DNA from: Providencia alcalifaciens
GTDB lineage: Bacteria > Pseudomonadota > Gammaproteobacteria > Enterobacterales > Enterobacteriaceae
Reading direction: 5' to 3'
Length of the DNA: 64,000 bases
Assembly (NCBI GenBank): GCA_025961275.1
Contig: JAOQNJ010000001.1
Coordinates: forward strand, 4,733,353-4,797,352
Shown piece by piece: positions 37,392 to 46,581 of this stretch. Below the pieces are notes generated by a model. That model ran no database searches, was not told the DNA's origin, and saw nothing but the letters and a program-made list of their open reading frames with translations. A program made the translations under genes and the position numbers. Every line of letters begins with the position of its first letter. Positions within the stretch are counted from its first letter, which is position 1.

Positions 37392-37392
37392 A
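36568..37392 (+). CDS. IS3-family transposase OrfB
   Basis: DDE integrase of an IS3 element. The frame is open upstream of the GTG at 36568 through KTIKQLSSQFPVLKLCK, consistent with synthesis as an OrfAB fusion by -1 frameshift at 36491-36497. Catalytic residues are visible: Asp in VWAGDVTYLKTGEGWMYL, Asp in FHSDRGSQYTS, Glu in VERFFGSLKHDW. An HTH_21-like part (SRSAYYAWLKRP, RRAKAIFEQSRNSLGYRTLR) leads. The stop overlaps the right inverted end. Confidence 0.88.
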   Translation: MLKLCKLMKISRSAYYAWLKRPAKLITAEQLSLYRRAKAIFEQSRNSLGYRTLRKRLCKEGFSVSAYGVQKLMAQLGLVVTQRVAYKVTTKRKHSDAVADNLLNQNFNPHAPNEVWAGDVTYLKTGEGWMYLAIVMDLYSRRIVGWHIDKRMTADLVSKALMKAYNLRQPEKGLVFHSDRGSQYTSKRYRRLLTSYGIRASMGDVGACWDNAVVERFFGSLKHDWVLKIPQPTRKQMKEDVIAYMRYYNLERFHTANGDLSPIEYEQNSLRKVS

Positions 37393-38156
37393 TTTAGTTG
37401 CGCAGAACATACTGTAAAGTAAGGGAGAAAAGAGACACCTAAGTTGCAGGAAACACAGAGCTTAATACTTTTGATAGTCCAAAGCTCAATTGTATTTTCG
37501 AATGTGATATTTCTTTGGCGTGTTGTTATTTCGAATATTTGACGGAAAATGCATTGAGGTTCATTAATAATAAAACTAACCGAGAGTTGTTGATTATGTT
37601 GTGTAAAATTAATATTTTCTATTTTGGGAGAGGCAACAAGAACTAATCTTTGTGTTCCTAAGTTTTCCATTGCGAATGCATTGTCATGACCAACACGATA
37701 GAAAATTCCTAAATCTGCATTATCTGTGAGTAAGGCATCACGGATAACATAGCAATTCAAAGATTGAAGAGATAAGCGTATTTTGGGAGCTCGTTGTTTA
37801 AATTTCTCTGAGACAGCTGGCATTTTGTACGAAAGTAAGGTTTCAGCAGCAACGACCCGTAACTCACCATTGGGCTCAGCATTATGCTGTGCGGCTTAGC
37901 GTATACAATCCATCACTCGTATCAGTTCATACACATGAGGCAAAGCAATTTTACCCTCTTTGGTTAATGTCATCCGCCGACCAATCTTTTCAAATAGTTG
38001 TAATGACAATTCTTGTTCTAATTGCTGGATATGAAATGTGACGGTTGATTGAGTGCAAAATAGCTTTCGGGATGCGCGAACAAAAGATCCTTCTTCGACG
38101 ATAGTTTTAAATGTGATAAAGCGCCGTAAATCCAGACCTAAAATCCCCTAACCCAT
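37392..38156 (-). pseudogene. LysR-family regulator, nonsense-broken and cut by the IS
   Basis: Minus-strand frame: LDLRRFITFKTIVEEGSFVR, ASRKLFCTQSTVTFHIQQLE, LFEKIGRRMTLTKEGKIALP, TAA at 37898, then in frame NGELRVVAAETLLSYKMPAV, DNADLGIFYRVGHDNAFAME, ending FLKEF at the IS edge. A TAG also follows the only ATG (38156). The last ~45 residues are missing. It faced eamB divergently and probably regulated it. Confidence 0.75.
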
Positions 38157-38240
38157 CGAAAATATCGAATTCATAATATCAAAACATTTATTATTTTGAA
38201 GTGAATTAATGCGTTACTGTCTTTTTTTTAGGAGATCTCG

Positions 38241-38826
38241 ATGATAACGACTCTCATTAGTTCATTTTTAACCTATACATTGATTACTGCACTTACACTA
38301 GGGCCTAATAATATTCTTGCGATGAGTTCAGTGATCCAATATGGATTCCGTCGAAGCATTGGTGTAATTATTGGGATGAGTCTTGGATTTTTAGTCATCA
38401 TGATTTTATGTGCAGTTTTTACGCTGTCACTAGTGATAGTACTTCTTGTTTTTATTCAATGGCTGAGCTGGATTGGTGCTGCTTATATTTTATGGTTAGT
38501 GTGGAAGATAGCAAAAAGCCAAATATCTTCTTCCTCTTCGATAGATAGGCCGATGTTTCTGGGTGAGCTTTTGGTTGCAGTTTGTCAATGTGAAGATTAT
38601 TTTGTATCGGATCACTGTGCTATCAACCTTTGTATTACCCTATACAGAAAATATCCTGATTATTTTTAGCGTTAGTCTTTTATTGTCAATTATTGGTATT
38701 ACAGGGAATCTTACTTGGGCACTTGCTGGACGTTATTTCCAAATTATCTTTGCCAAACATGGTCGAGTGATTAATTATAGCTTAAGTGCTTTACTGATTT
38801 ATTGTGCTATCCGAATTTTAATGTAG
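38241..38826 (+). pseudogene. eamB: Cysteine/O-acetylserine exporter EamB, frameshifted
   Basis: LysE-family exporter. Frame 1 gives MITTLISSFLTYTLITALTL GPNNILAMSSVIQYGFRRSI and four TM segments to about residue 105. Near 38545-38565 the reading shifts, and the other frame continues FWLQFVNVKIILYRITVLST FVLPYTENI and ends NYSLSALLIYCAIRILM, all matching E. coli EamB (YfiK) order. The family TPGPNN motif reads TLGPNN. AGGAG precedes the ATG. One single-base lesion explains the break. Confidence 0.8.
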
Positions 38827-38965
38827 TCCGGATTACTGAAGTAAAGGGATGCAATATGTTTGCTATCCTTATTTTAAGTACCTTAAATTCAATGGCGTAA
38901 ACGATCATTAATTAAATTCTAAGTGAGTAAAAAAACGTCATTAAAGGGATTTCGAGGCAATTAAA

Positions 38966-39637
38966 ATGAAAATACTATTAATTGAAGACCATGAAAAAAC
39001 AGGTCGTTGGGTAAAAAAAGGACTCGAAGAAGCGGGGTTTATCGTGGATATCGTGACTGATGGGAGAGATGGTCTCTATTTTTCCTTAGAAAATGATTAC
39101 CAATTGATAATTCTAGACATCATGCTACCGGGTATGGATGGGTGGAGTGTATTAAAAACGTTGCGTACTTCTAAATCGGTTCCCGTAATTTGTTTAACGG
39201 CGCGAGATGCGGTTGATGATCGCGTGAAAGGTTTAGAGTTAGGTGCAAATGATTATTTAGTAAAACCTTTTTCATTTTCAGAATTATTAGCTAGAGTAAA
39301 AAATCAATTACGATCTCACCAAACAGTATCTACTGTGATTGACATTGCAGATCTTAAAATTGATCTTTCACGCCATGATGTAGAGCGGGGTAGTATAAAA
39401 ATTGCTATGACACGCCAAGAATACTCATTATTATTGTTCTTTGCACTTCATGTGGATGAGGTTCTGCCTAGAACCTTGATTGCCAGTGAGGTATGGGGAA
39501 TTGACTTTGAAAGTGATACTAATATTGTTGATGTCGCTATTCGTCGATTGAGAAAAAAAATTGATGACGCTTTTGAGGTTAAATTGATAGAAACCGTTCG
39601 TGGAATGGGTTATCGACTCAATAGGCCAGCAGTATGA
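38966..39637 (+). CDS. hprR: Response regulator HprR (YedW-type, CusR-like)
   Basis: OmpR-family regulator, 223 residues. Receiver domain with Asp8, phosphoacceptor Asp51 (LIILDIMLPGMDGW) and Lys in NDYLVKPFSF. The C-terminal winged helix ends DVAIRRLRKKIDDAFEVKLI ETVRGMGYRLNRP. It forms an operon with the kinase (ATGA overlap) and lies upstream of msrPQ, as the H2O2/HOCl-responsive hprRS pair does in E. coli. Confidence 0.88.
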   Translation: MKILLIEDHEKTGRWVKKGLEEAGFIVDIVTDGRDGLYFSLENDYQLIILDIMLPGMDGWSVLKTLRTSKSVPVICLTARDAVDDRVKGLELGANDYLVKPFSFSELLARVKNQLRSHQTVSTVIDIADLKIDLSRHDVERGSIKIAMTRQEYSLLLFFALHVDEVLPRTLIASEVWGIDFESDTNIVDVAIRRLRKKIDDAFEVKLIETVRGMGYRLNRPAV

Positions 39638-40992
39638 AAGTGAAATCACTCCGATTTAAAATCATTTTTTTATTTATTTTGCTGATGGTGGTCAATGCAG
39701 GCTTCGTTACTCTAGCGCTTTACCATTCACTCAAAAATGAACTTGTCTCGCGAGATGATAGTTTACTGGTTAATCGCGCGGATCAACTTTCAAAATTAAT
39801 TGTTAGCGGTATTGATATAAAAACTTTGCCTATTTATTTCCAGCGAATGATGGATATGAGGCAAGATATTCTGCAAATCATCGATGCAAATAACAAGGTC
39901 ATTGTTGATAACAATTCTGATATTTTATTTGCAGGTCATCTTAAGCCCATCAAACTTGACGATTTAAGCTTAAAGTCAATTACTCATTGGGATACACCCA
40001 CGGGAACACCTATTTCCGCTATCAATTTTGATATTCAATCACCGATCGGAAAACTTCAGGTTGTTATTGCCAAGGCATCTGTTGACCGTAATAGTGTGCT
40101 TGCAGGGTACCTAAAAAAAAGCTTAGGCATTTCTCTTTCCTCAATTTTATTTATGGGAATTTTGAGTCTTTGGTTAATAAGACGTGGATTGCATGATATT
40201 ACACTTCTGAGCCAAATTACGGCTAATACTGATGTGCATGCGCTTAATCAGCAGGTTGATATTACTCAGTTACCTGATGAGTTGAAAAACTTAGGCGATT
40301 CATTAAACATAATGAGGTCAAGACTAAAAAATGACTTTATCAAATTAACCCAGCTGGCAGACGATTTAGCTCATGAGCTAAGAACACCAATTAATGCGAT
40401 TAAAGTACAAAATGAAATTGTCTTACAGCGCGCGCGTACAGCCTCTGAATATGAGTCGATTATTGTCAGTAATATCGAAGAATTAGATAAATTAGCAAAA
40501 ATAATACAAAGCGTTTTGTTCATTGCGCGAGCCGAAAACAAAAATATTGCGTTAAAAAGAGAGGTGTTAGATGTTTCTGATGTGGTAGAAGAAGTTTATG
40601 AATTATTTTCAATATATGCAGAAGATAAGCAAATTGAATTAGTTTGTGAACCATCAACACTGAGTCTTGAAGCCGATCGTTTGCTATTAGTTAGAGCGTT
40701 AATGAATTTAGTTTCGAATGCAATTAAATATTCTTATCCCAATACTCAAGTGATCATACATGCCGCTACTCGCGACAATAAAATGACTATTGCCGTAATG
40801 AATGAGGGGGATGCAATTGCGAAAAACGATGAAGTATTTACGCGGTTTTGGCGCGGTGATAATGCACGAAGTTCTGAAGGAAGTGGTTTAGGCTTATCTA
40901 TCGTCCAAGTCATTATGGAGTTGCATGGCGGTGAGGTTACCTTTGAGCGCACAGATCCTCATAATGTCATCACGTTAACTTTCCCAAATTAA
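39634..40992 (+). CDS. hprS: Sensor histidine kinase HprS (YedV-type)
   Basis: 452 residues. TM1 near 8-30, periplasmic sensor loop, TM2 near 160-185, HAMP, then the H box QLADDLAHELRTPINAIKVQ with His247 and the catalytic domain with the N box LVSNAIKYSYPNTQ and G boxes EGSGLGLSIVQVIMELHGG. Heavy-metal sensor kinase architecture (CusS-like). In E. coli the partner senses H2O2/HOCl through cysteine/methionine oxidation. The gene overlaps hprR. Confidence 0.87.
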   Translation: MKVKSLRFKIIFLFILLMVVNAGFVTLALYHSLKNELVSRDDSLLVNRADQLSKLIVSGIDIKTLPIYFQRMMDMRQDILQIIDANNKVIVDNNSDILFAGHLKPIKLDDLSLKSITHWDTPTGTPISAINFDIQSPIGKLQVVIAKASVDRNSVLAGYLKKSLGISLSSILFMGILSLWLIRRGLHDITLLSQITANTDVHALNQQVDITQLPDELKNLGDSLNIMRSRLKNDFIKLTQLADDLAHELRTPINAIKVQNEIVLQRARTASEYESIIVSNIEELDKLAKIIQSVLFIARAENKNIALKREVLDVSDVVEEVYELFSIYAEDKQIELVCEPSTLSLEADRLLLVRALMNLVSNAIKYSYPNTQVIIHAATRDNKMTIAVMNEGDAIAKNDEVFTRFWRGDNARSSEGSGLGLSIVQVIMELHGGEVTFERTDPHNVITLTFPN

Positions 40993-41012
40993 AATGACAA
41001 AATTGTCATCTT
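40991..41012 (+). promoter_or_regulatory. HprR/CusR-type binding box before msrP
   Basis: AAAATGACAA, two bases, TTGTCATCTT. This matches the known CusR/HprR box (AAAATGACAA NN TTGTCATTTT) except for one base near the end. It lies right after hprS and about 260 bp before msrP, consistent with HprR-controlled expression of msrPQ. Confidence 0.8.
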
Positions 41013-41120
41013 ATTGTCAGCTTTTTACTCCTATTTTTGAGTATAACTAACGTATCATTTAAGAGTGCTTACCTGATAATTTGCTGATAAGTACTCTATA
41101 CCCTTTGTTGATTATCTATG

Positions 41121-41252
41121 GCGATATACTCGTCATACTTCAAACTGCATGGTTGTTGACTACACTCAGCTAGCCGAGTCACATAGTTTATCTATGCTCC
41201 CCGTCTATCTTCGTTTGTCGCCTACATGCATCTTGAATTATTTATTCTATTT
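41121..41252 (+). repeat. Copy B of the dispersed palindromic repeat, in the msrP leader
   Basis: Runs from GATATACTCGTCATACTTCA to GCATCTTGAATTATTTATTC, with internal GCCGAGTCACATAG and TCTATCTTCG. It resembles the 130-150 bp repetitive elements common in Yersinia, Serratia and relatives (CGTCATACTTCAAG ... CTTGAATTATT). It separates the HprR box from the msrP ribosome site, so it would be transcribed as structured 5' leader. Confidence 0.65.
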
Positions 41253-41269
41253 GAATTGAGGTGAGAACG

Positions 41270-42277
41270 ATGAAAAAAACAGACAAAATGAAATCATCTG
41301 ATATTACACCAGAATCTGTTTTTATGATGAAACGCAGGAACCTACTCAAATTGTTAGGAGTTGGCGCAACAGGGCTGATGGTGAGCTCAGCAGTCAAAGC
41401 AGATATATTTTCGTGGTTTTCGGATGATAAACCTGCGGAACCTAAGATTGCGCTAAAAGAATTGAAGTTTATTAAACCTGAAGCATATCAGGCGGATCTT
41501 GTACTAACACCAGAGAATAAAGTCACAGGATATAATAACTTTTATGAGTTCGGCTTGAGCAAATCAGACCCTGCTGAAAATGCTCACACGATGAAAACGG
41601 ATGAATGGACAGTTTCCATTGAAGGTGAAGTTAATCGGCCAATGACATTAAATTTGGACGACATTCGCAATAAATTTTCATTAGAAGAACGCATCTATCG
41701 TATGCGTTGTGTTGAAGCATGGTCAATGGTAATCCCTTGGATAGGTTTTCCTCTCGCGAGTTTACTTTCTTTAGTGGAGCCGAATAGCCGAGCGAAGTAT
41801 GTTGCATTTGAAACGCTCTATTCACCGAAAGAAATGCCGGGGCAAGAGAGCCGGTTTATTGGCGGTGGCCTTCAATACCCGTATGTTGAAGGGCTACGCT
41901 TAGATGAGGCGATGAATCCATTGGCTTTTATGGCGACTGGTGTCTATGGAAAAGAGCTACCAAATCAAAATGGTGCACCTATTCGACTTGTTGTGCCGTG
42001 GAAATATGGATTTAAAGGGATTAAATCCATTGTGAAAATTCGCTTAACAGAATCAATCCCACCAACGACATGGAACCTTTCTGCGCCAAATGAATATGGG
42101 TTTTATGCTAACGTTAATCCAAATGTGGATCACCCACGTTGGTCACAAGCCACAGAGCGCTTTATTGGTTCAGGTGGTTTAGGACAAGTGACAAGACAGC
42201 AAACCTTACCGTTTAACGGTTATGCTGATCAAGTTGGGAGTCTATACGATGATATGGATTTACGGAGATATTTTTAA
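41270..42277 (+). CDS. msrP: Methionine sulfoxide reductase catalytic subunit MsrP
   Basis: Periplasmic molybdopterin enzyme that repairs oxidised methionine in envelope proteins. 335 residues from the ATG at 41270 (GAGGTGA upstream). Twin-arginine signal [20 protein letters not shown]. Mo-ligand Cys147 in [20 protein letters not shown]. Further landmarks [10 protein letters not shown]-type [40 protein letters not shown] and the end [12 protein letters not shown] match E. coli. The stop overlaps msrQ (TAATG). Confidence 0.95.
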   Translation: MKKTDKMKSSDITPESVFMMKRRNLLKLLGVGATGLMVSSAVKADIFSWFSDDKPAEPKIALKELKFIKPEAYQADLVLTPENKVTGYNNFYEFGLSKSDPAENAHTMKTDEWTVSIEGEVNRPMTLNLDDIRNKFSLEERIYRMRCVEAWSMVIPWIGFPLASLLSLVEPNSRAKYVAFETLYSPKEMPGQESRFIGGGLQYPYVEGLRLDEAMNPLAFMATGVYGKELPNQNGAPIRLVVPWKYGFKGIKSIVKIRLTESIPPTTWNLSAPNEYGFYANVNPNVDHPRWSQATERFIGSGGLGQVTRQQTLPFNGYADQVGSLYDDMDLRRYF

Positions 42278-42882
42278 TGATGAAACCGCCTAGCAAGCCA
42301 ATCTGGTTGATTAAAGGCATTTTTCATCTAATCGCATTGTTGCCATTAGTATGGTTAATTTATGCCATTTACTTCCAAGAATTAAGTGCTGATCCTGCAA
42401 AAGATATTCAGCATTTTACGGGGCTCACTGCACTTCGTTTATTAATTGTGATTATTGCTATACCAATGCTTGCGTATTACTTGAAATGGAATGAGTTATT
42501 TCAAACTAGGAAACTGCTTGGATTATGGTGTTTTTTCTGGGCGGTATTGCATTTAAGCAGTTATTTAATACTCGAAATCGGCTGGGGGGATCTTACGCTA
42601 TTTTTCAGTGAGATTTTCTCGCGTGTATATCTGATTATCGGTTTAATTTGTTGGTTAATTTTATTTCTAATGGCTATCAGTTCTTTCAATTGGATACGTA
42701 TTAAACTTGGACGTTGGTGGAAAAGAATACATAACCTGCTTTATCCACTGCTATTAATGGTCATAGTACATTTTATATTATCGCTAAAAACTACTACACC
42801 TGAACCATTCTTTTATTTGACGATTGTCTTAATAGCCTATTTTCATCGCTATCAACAGCAACGCAAAATGATTGTACGTTAG
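42277..42882 (+). CDS. msrQ: Heme-binding membrane subunit MsrQ
   Basis: Inner membrane b-type heme protein that passes quinone electrons to MsrP. 201 residues, about six TM segments. Conserved histidines include those in LHLSSYLILE, RIHNLLYPLLLMVIVHF. Overlaps msrP and is therefore co-translated. Confidence 0.93.
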   Translation: MMKPPSKPIWLIKGIFHLIALLPLVWLIYAIYFQELSADPAKDIQHFTGLTALRLLIVIIAIPMLAYYLKWNELFQTRKLLGLWCFFWAVLHLSSYLILEIGWGDLTLFFSEIFSRVYLIIGLICWLILFLMAISSFNWIRIKLGRWWKRIHNLLYPLLLMVIVHFILSLKTTTPEPFFYLTIVLIAYFHRYQQQRKMIVR

Positions 42883-42924
42883 AGGCTGAGCTAAACACCA
42901 AAAGTAGCAAGCAACTTAAAAAAG

Positions 42925-42962
42925 AAAATTGACGCCACGGTTATAGGAGTGGCGTCAATTTT
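42925..42962. terminator. Strong hairpin between convergent msrQ and yfcC-like genes
   Basis: AAAATTGACGCCAC (42925-42938) pairs perfectly with GTGGCGTCAATTTT (42949-42962). Built-in A and T runs on both sides make it a good bidirectional terminator. Confidence 0.9.
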
Positions 42963-43055
42963 GAAGCATTGACATCATTTGCTCATCCTACCGATAAATT
43001 GGCGGGATAAGCGAAACTCTATTACCCACAATCAAGTATTGAGTTCATAAGCCAA

Positions 43056-44492
43056 TTAAATTGGTCCTAAATTAGTCATTACGGCGTAAACCAGCGCAAG
43101 AATCGAAATTACAACCCACGCAAGGACTAATGGCCAAATGAACTTAACCCATGTTGTATAAGGTATTTTTGATGTTGCAAGTACTGCCATCAAGATACCT
43201 GATGTCGGATTAATACAGTTAACTACACCTTCACCAAGCAGAACGGTTTGTACTGTCGTTTGGCGAGTGATCTCTAAAAGATCCCCCATCGGAGTGAAGA
43301 TCGGAACTAGAACAGCGGCTTCCCCAGAACCTGATGAGATAAAGAAGTGCATGATTGCTGCAGTACCAAACATTGAGAGTGTTGATAATGTTTTCGGCAA
43401 TCCATCCATCATAGAAATGATGGCGTTAACGATGGTATCTAAGATCATTCCGTCAGATAACACGATAGCAATAGCACGAGCCATACCAACAATAAATGCA
43501 CCGCCAACCATCCCGGCACAGCCTTTTAAGAAGCCAGTTGCGATTGAGTTTGCTGACATGCTATTTAGGATACCCACACCCACACCCAAGATGATAAACA
43601 TCGCCATCATCTCTTTTTCACCCCAGCCAAACTCAACCGCACCGAAGATAAAGCCAACTAAGCACAGAGCGCTGTAAGATAAGGTAATGATATGACGAAG
43701 TGATATTTTAGCGGTTTGTTCTTCACTATCATCAACGACGATATCAGGGCGGATCATACCTTTAGAGCGACACTTTTTGGTGTAAATCGTTAAAAAGATG
43801 ATACCCGCTACAACAAAGGAAATATAAATGACCATACGATATCCTAGGCCTGATAGCAGAGGAACATCCGCTAAACCTTGAGATAGCCCAACAGTCATCG
43901 GCGCCATAATGGAAGCGTTAAAGCCTGAATAAGCGGCAACATACACTAAAGCTGCACCAAACTTATCATCCATCCCAACCGATTTAGCAACAAGTAAACC
44001 TATGGGAACAAATGCAATGATTGAGTTAACGACGATACCTGTTGTTCCCAAAATAGAGAAAACAATAAAAAATATCGAAATTAATAGGAAGTCATTGAGC
44101 CTTTTACTTTTCGAAATATTACTAAGGACTTTTTTAATTGCCCCTGTTTCTTCGAGAAGATGTAAAGCACCACCTGTAAATATAATCAAAAAGATGATCG
44201 GTGCCGCTTTAACTAACCCATCAGCAATAGAGGTAAAGATATGACCCGGTGATACACCATGTTGTTCGGGTAAACGTTCATAACTACCTGGGACGGTATA
44301 AGAACTCGAAACTTTACTTTCGACACCATCCTTAATTACTGTGATAACTTTAGTTTCTGAAGCGTATTGACCAGCAGGTACGATCCATGTCGCGACTGCG
44401 GCTAATACTAAAATAAAAAACAGTAACACATAAGGGTTTAAACCCTCGGAGCGTTTTTTATTCGGAGTGGTTGTTGCTGTTGCCATTGCCAT
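43056..44492 (-). CDS. yfcC: YfcC-family (DcuC-like) carrier
   Basis: 478 residues with about 12 hydrophobic segments. Family features: NPYVLLFFILVLAAVATWIV PAGQY at the start, IIFTGGALHLLEETGAIKK, SIIAFVPIGLLVAKSVGMDD, FFISSGSGEAAVLVPIFTP and GVVNCINPTSGILMAVLATS. Members are thought to transport carboxylates, amino acids or peptides. The substrate is not known. It lies just downstream of, and likely cotranscribed with, an M20 peptidase, suggesting uptake of a short peptide or acylated amino acid then cleavage. Confidence 0.8.
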   Translation of the reverse strand: MAMATATTTPNKKRSEGLNPYVLLFFILVLAAVATWIVPAGQYASETKVITVIKDGVESKVSSSYTVPGSYERLPEQHGVSPGHIFTSIADGLVKAAPIIFLIIFTGGALHLLEETGAIKKVLSNISKSKRLNDFLLISIFFIVFSILGTTGIVVNSIIAFVPIGLLVAKSVGMDDKFGAALVYVAAYSGFNASIMAPMTVGLSQGLADVPLLSGLGYRMVIYISFVVAGIIFLTIYTKKCRSKGMIRPDIVVDDSEEQTAKISLRHIITLSYSALCLVGFIFGAVEFGWGEKEMMAMFIILGVGVGILNSMSANSIATGFLKGCAGMVGGAFIVGMARAIAIVLSDGMILDTIVNAIISMMDGLPKTLSTLSMFGTAAIMHFFISSGSGEAAVLVPIFTPMGDLLEITRQTTVQTVLLGEGVVNCINPTSGILMAVLATSKIPYTTWVKFIWPLVLAWVVISILALVYAVMTNLGPI

Positions 44493-44515
44493 ATACTTAC
44501 CCTGTCAGATTGTTA

Positions 44516-45646
44516 TTATTGAGTAATACGTTTTAAAACATTAAAAAATAGCTGTGCACGTTCAGCTAAAGAAGGGATCTCTAAGTATTCTTTATCACTG
44601 TGCTGGTGGCCGCCAATAGGACCTAATCCATCGACTGTTGGTGTACCAACGCCTGCGGTAAATGACGCATCAGAGCCACCACCAGTAGATACATCCTCTA
44701 ATGTGATATTGAGTTGAGTTGCTTCTTCTTTGATGATGCTAATCAGTGCAGTACTTTCGTTAGTTTTCACCATTGGTGGACGGTTAATACCACCTGTTAG
44801 TGAAAGTTGAATGCCTTCTAACACAGGTGTATTGCAGATATCTCTCACTTTTTTATCAATTTTAACGCCTTGTTGGTCTGTAGAAATTCGAACATCAATT
44901 TCCGCTCTTGCATTTGGCGCAACGGTATTGACAGAGGTTCCACCTGAAATTAAGCCAACGTTGACGGATAGGCCTTTATCATGCTGAGAAAGAGCATGTA
45001 AGCTTTGGATTTTATGCGCTAATTCTTGGATTGCACTAATCCCAGCTTCAGGGGCAATACCCGAGTGAGAAGCTTTGCCTTGAATGGTGAGTACGTAGGT
45101 ACCTACACCGCGTCGTGCACTGACAATAGCTCCATTCGCGCGAGCAGGTTCCATAACTAATGCATAGCGTTTGCCAAGAGCACATTTTTCAATGATTTCA
45201 CGGGAGGAAATAGAACCAATTTCTTCATCGCAGTTTAATAAAACTTCAATTTTTTTATAGCGAGGGTCTTGTGAATCAAAGAGTTCTTTTATTACTTGGT
45301 ACACCATGACATGACTACCTTTCATGTCAATGACCCCAGGGCCGTAGGCTCTGTCACCTTCAATACTAAATGGTCGCTCAGCAACAGTTCCTTTCGGGAA
45401 TACGGTGTCTAAATGCAATAAAATGAGTATTTCTGATGCTTCTGTAGGATAATAAATTCGATAGTTATTGCCTAAAGATTCATTAGGAATGACTTCCACT
45501 TCAAAGCCCATTTTTTTATAACGTTCACACCAAATTGCGGAATGTTGGTCAACACCAAATTTATCATAAGAGCCTGATTCAATATTAACCACTTCCTCTA
45601 GAAGTTTTAGCATATCGGCTTGGTGTACTAAAAAGTTATTATTCAT
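44516..45646 (-). CDS. M20-family metallopeptidase (glutamate carboxypeptidase-like)
   Basis: 376 residues. Zinc-site motifs: ILILLHLDTVFPKG (His, Asp), GVIDMKGSHV (bridging Asp), LLNCDEEIGSISS (catalytic Glu and ligand), LVMEPARANG (Glu), GGGSDASFTAG and the C-terminal His in LGPIGGHQHSDKE. The dimerisation domain begins RRGVGTYVLTIQGKASHSGI. Resembles carboxypeptidase G2. No signal peptide, so cytoplasmic. First gene of a two-gene unit with the carrier. Confidence 0.88.
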   Translation of the reverse strand: MNNNFLVHQADMLKLLEEVVNIESGSYDKFGVDQHSAIWCERYKKMGFEVEVIPNESLGNNYRIYYPTEASEILILLHLDTVFPKGTVAERPFSIEGDRAYGPGVIDMKGSHVMVYQVIKELFDSQDPRYKKIEVLLNCDEEIGSISSREIIEKCALGKRYALVMEPARANGAIVSARRGVGTYVLTIQGKASHSGIAPEAGISAIQELAHKIQSLHALSQHDKGLSVNVGLISGGTSVNTVAPNARAEIDVRISTDQQGVKIDKKVRDICNTPVLEGIQLSLTGGINRPPMVKTNESTALISIIKEEATQLNITLEDVSTGGGSDASFTAGVGTPTVDGLGPIGGHQHSDKEYLEIPSLAERAQLFFNVLKRITQ

Positions 45647-46540
45647 ATATCGTCCTAACGTTGTTGTGTTGCTTATTTAAACAGTGATTATTTATATATT
45701 AAGAAGAATTTAAGTATCAGAAATTTTTATTTTAAATTAAGTCTAATCTATGTTTTTCGCTATATTAATGAAGAAAATACGCTGAGCAGATCATTTATTA
45801 ATCAATATTTGGTTTAAATTTATTTATTATAAAAACAAAAAGATATTTACCAATCTTTATTGTTACGTAGGGTTACAAATAATTTATTTTAATTTAATAT
45901 TTAATGACAGTTTTTCTACTTACATGTGGCTGCTTGCTTTATTCGCAGTCACTTTTATTAACATCTATGAAATGAGTGCTTTTGAAATGTATCATAATAA
46001 ACAATTTTTTTACAAGTTGATTGATGCCTTGTGTTGAGGTGATTCAACTATATATTTTTGCAATATTTTAATTGGTAAGCAGAATAGCAGGTTACTTTAG
46101 TTCCATTTTAATAAACTATTTAATTTAAGTAATGTCAATAGGTCAGGTAATAGTGAAATTATATGACTATAAAGTGATAGAAATATATTTAATATAATGT
46201 GTTAAATAAGATTCAACTAAAGTTAATTTTTCTAGTTATCAATAAAAAATATTAATATTTAAATAGGAGGCGAAATGTTTTTGATATGGTTGATAGTGTG
46301 TGCTTATACTTCAATAAGCAGTTTTTTTTTAGTTAAGTTTTAGATTGGTTAGCGTAACTATTATGTTTTTAATTTTAAATCAAGGTAAAATATTTTTTTA
46401 CTTATTAATCAATAAATGGATTGTTCAATGAGCATATTTATCTGCTTATGAGTAATTTTTGGTCAGTGAATGAACTGGATGATGAAAAAATATTAAGGTA
46501 TCCGCGACTATAAGTTAGAAAGAGGCACACATAAATAAAA
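45647..46540. other. Long AT-rich intergenic region upstream of the peptidase gene
   Basis: Contains the promoter region of the minus-strand peptidase unit and, near its right end, one short frame with an ideal ribosome site (see 46275). Otherwise no gene, repeat or strong hairpin seen. Confidence 0.35.
46275..46343 (+). CDS. Candidate small membrane protein (22 aa)
   Basis: AGGAGG at 46265-46270 is followed after four bases by an ATG opening MFLIWLIVCAYTSISSFFLV, then KF and TAG. The peptide is one continuous hydrophobic helix with a C-terminal Lys, typical of bacterial small membrane proteins. The perfect Shine-Dalgarno is the main support. There is no homology known to me and the region is otherwise non-coding. 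Confidence 0.4.
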   Translation: MFLIWLIVCAYTSISSFFLVKF

Positions 46541-46557
46541 TGCCCCTTTTAGGGGCA
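46541..46557 (-). terminator. Terminator of the bestrophin-like gene
   Basis: TGCCCC and GGGGCA pair around TTTTA. On the minus strand the stem is followed by ATTTTATTTATG, a T-rich tail, 24 bases after the stop of the minus-strand gene. Confidence 0.85.
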
Positions 46558-46581
46558 ATATACGTTTAATAAAATGAAAAA

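Noticed and set aside
43267-44244. Plus-strand open frames over the YfcC-type gene
   Set aside because: They are opposite-strand shadows of a clear membrane transporter with family motifs.
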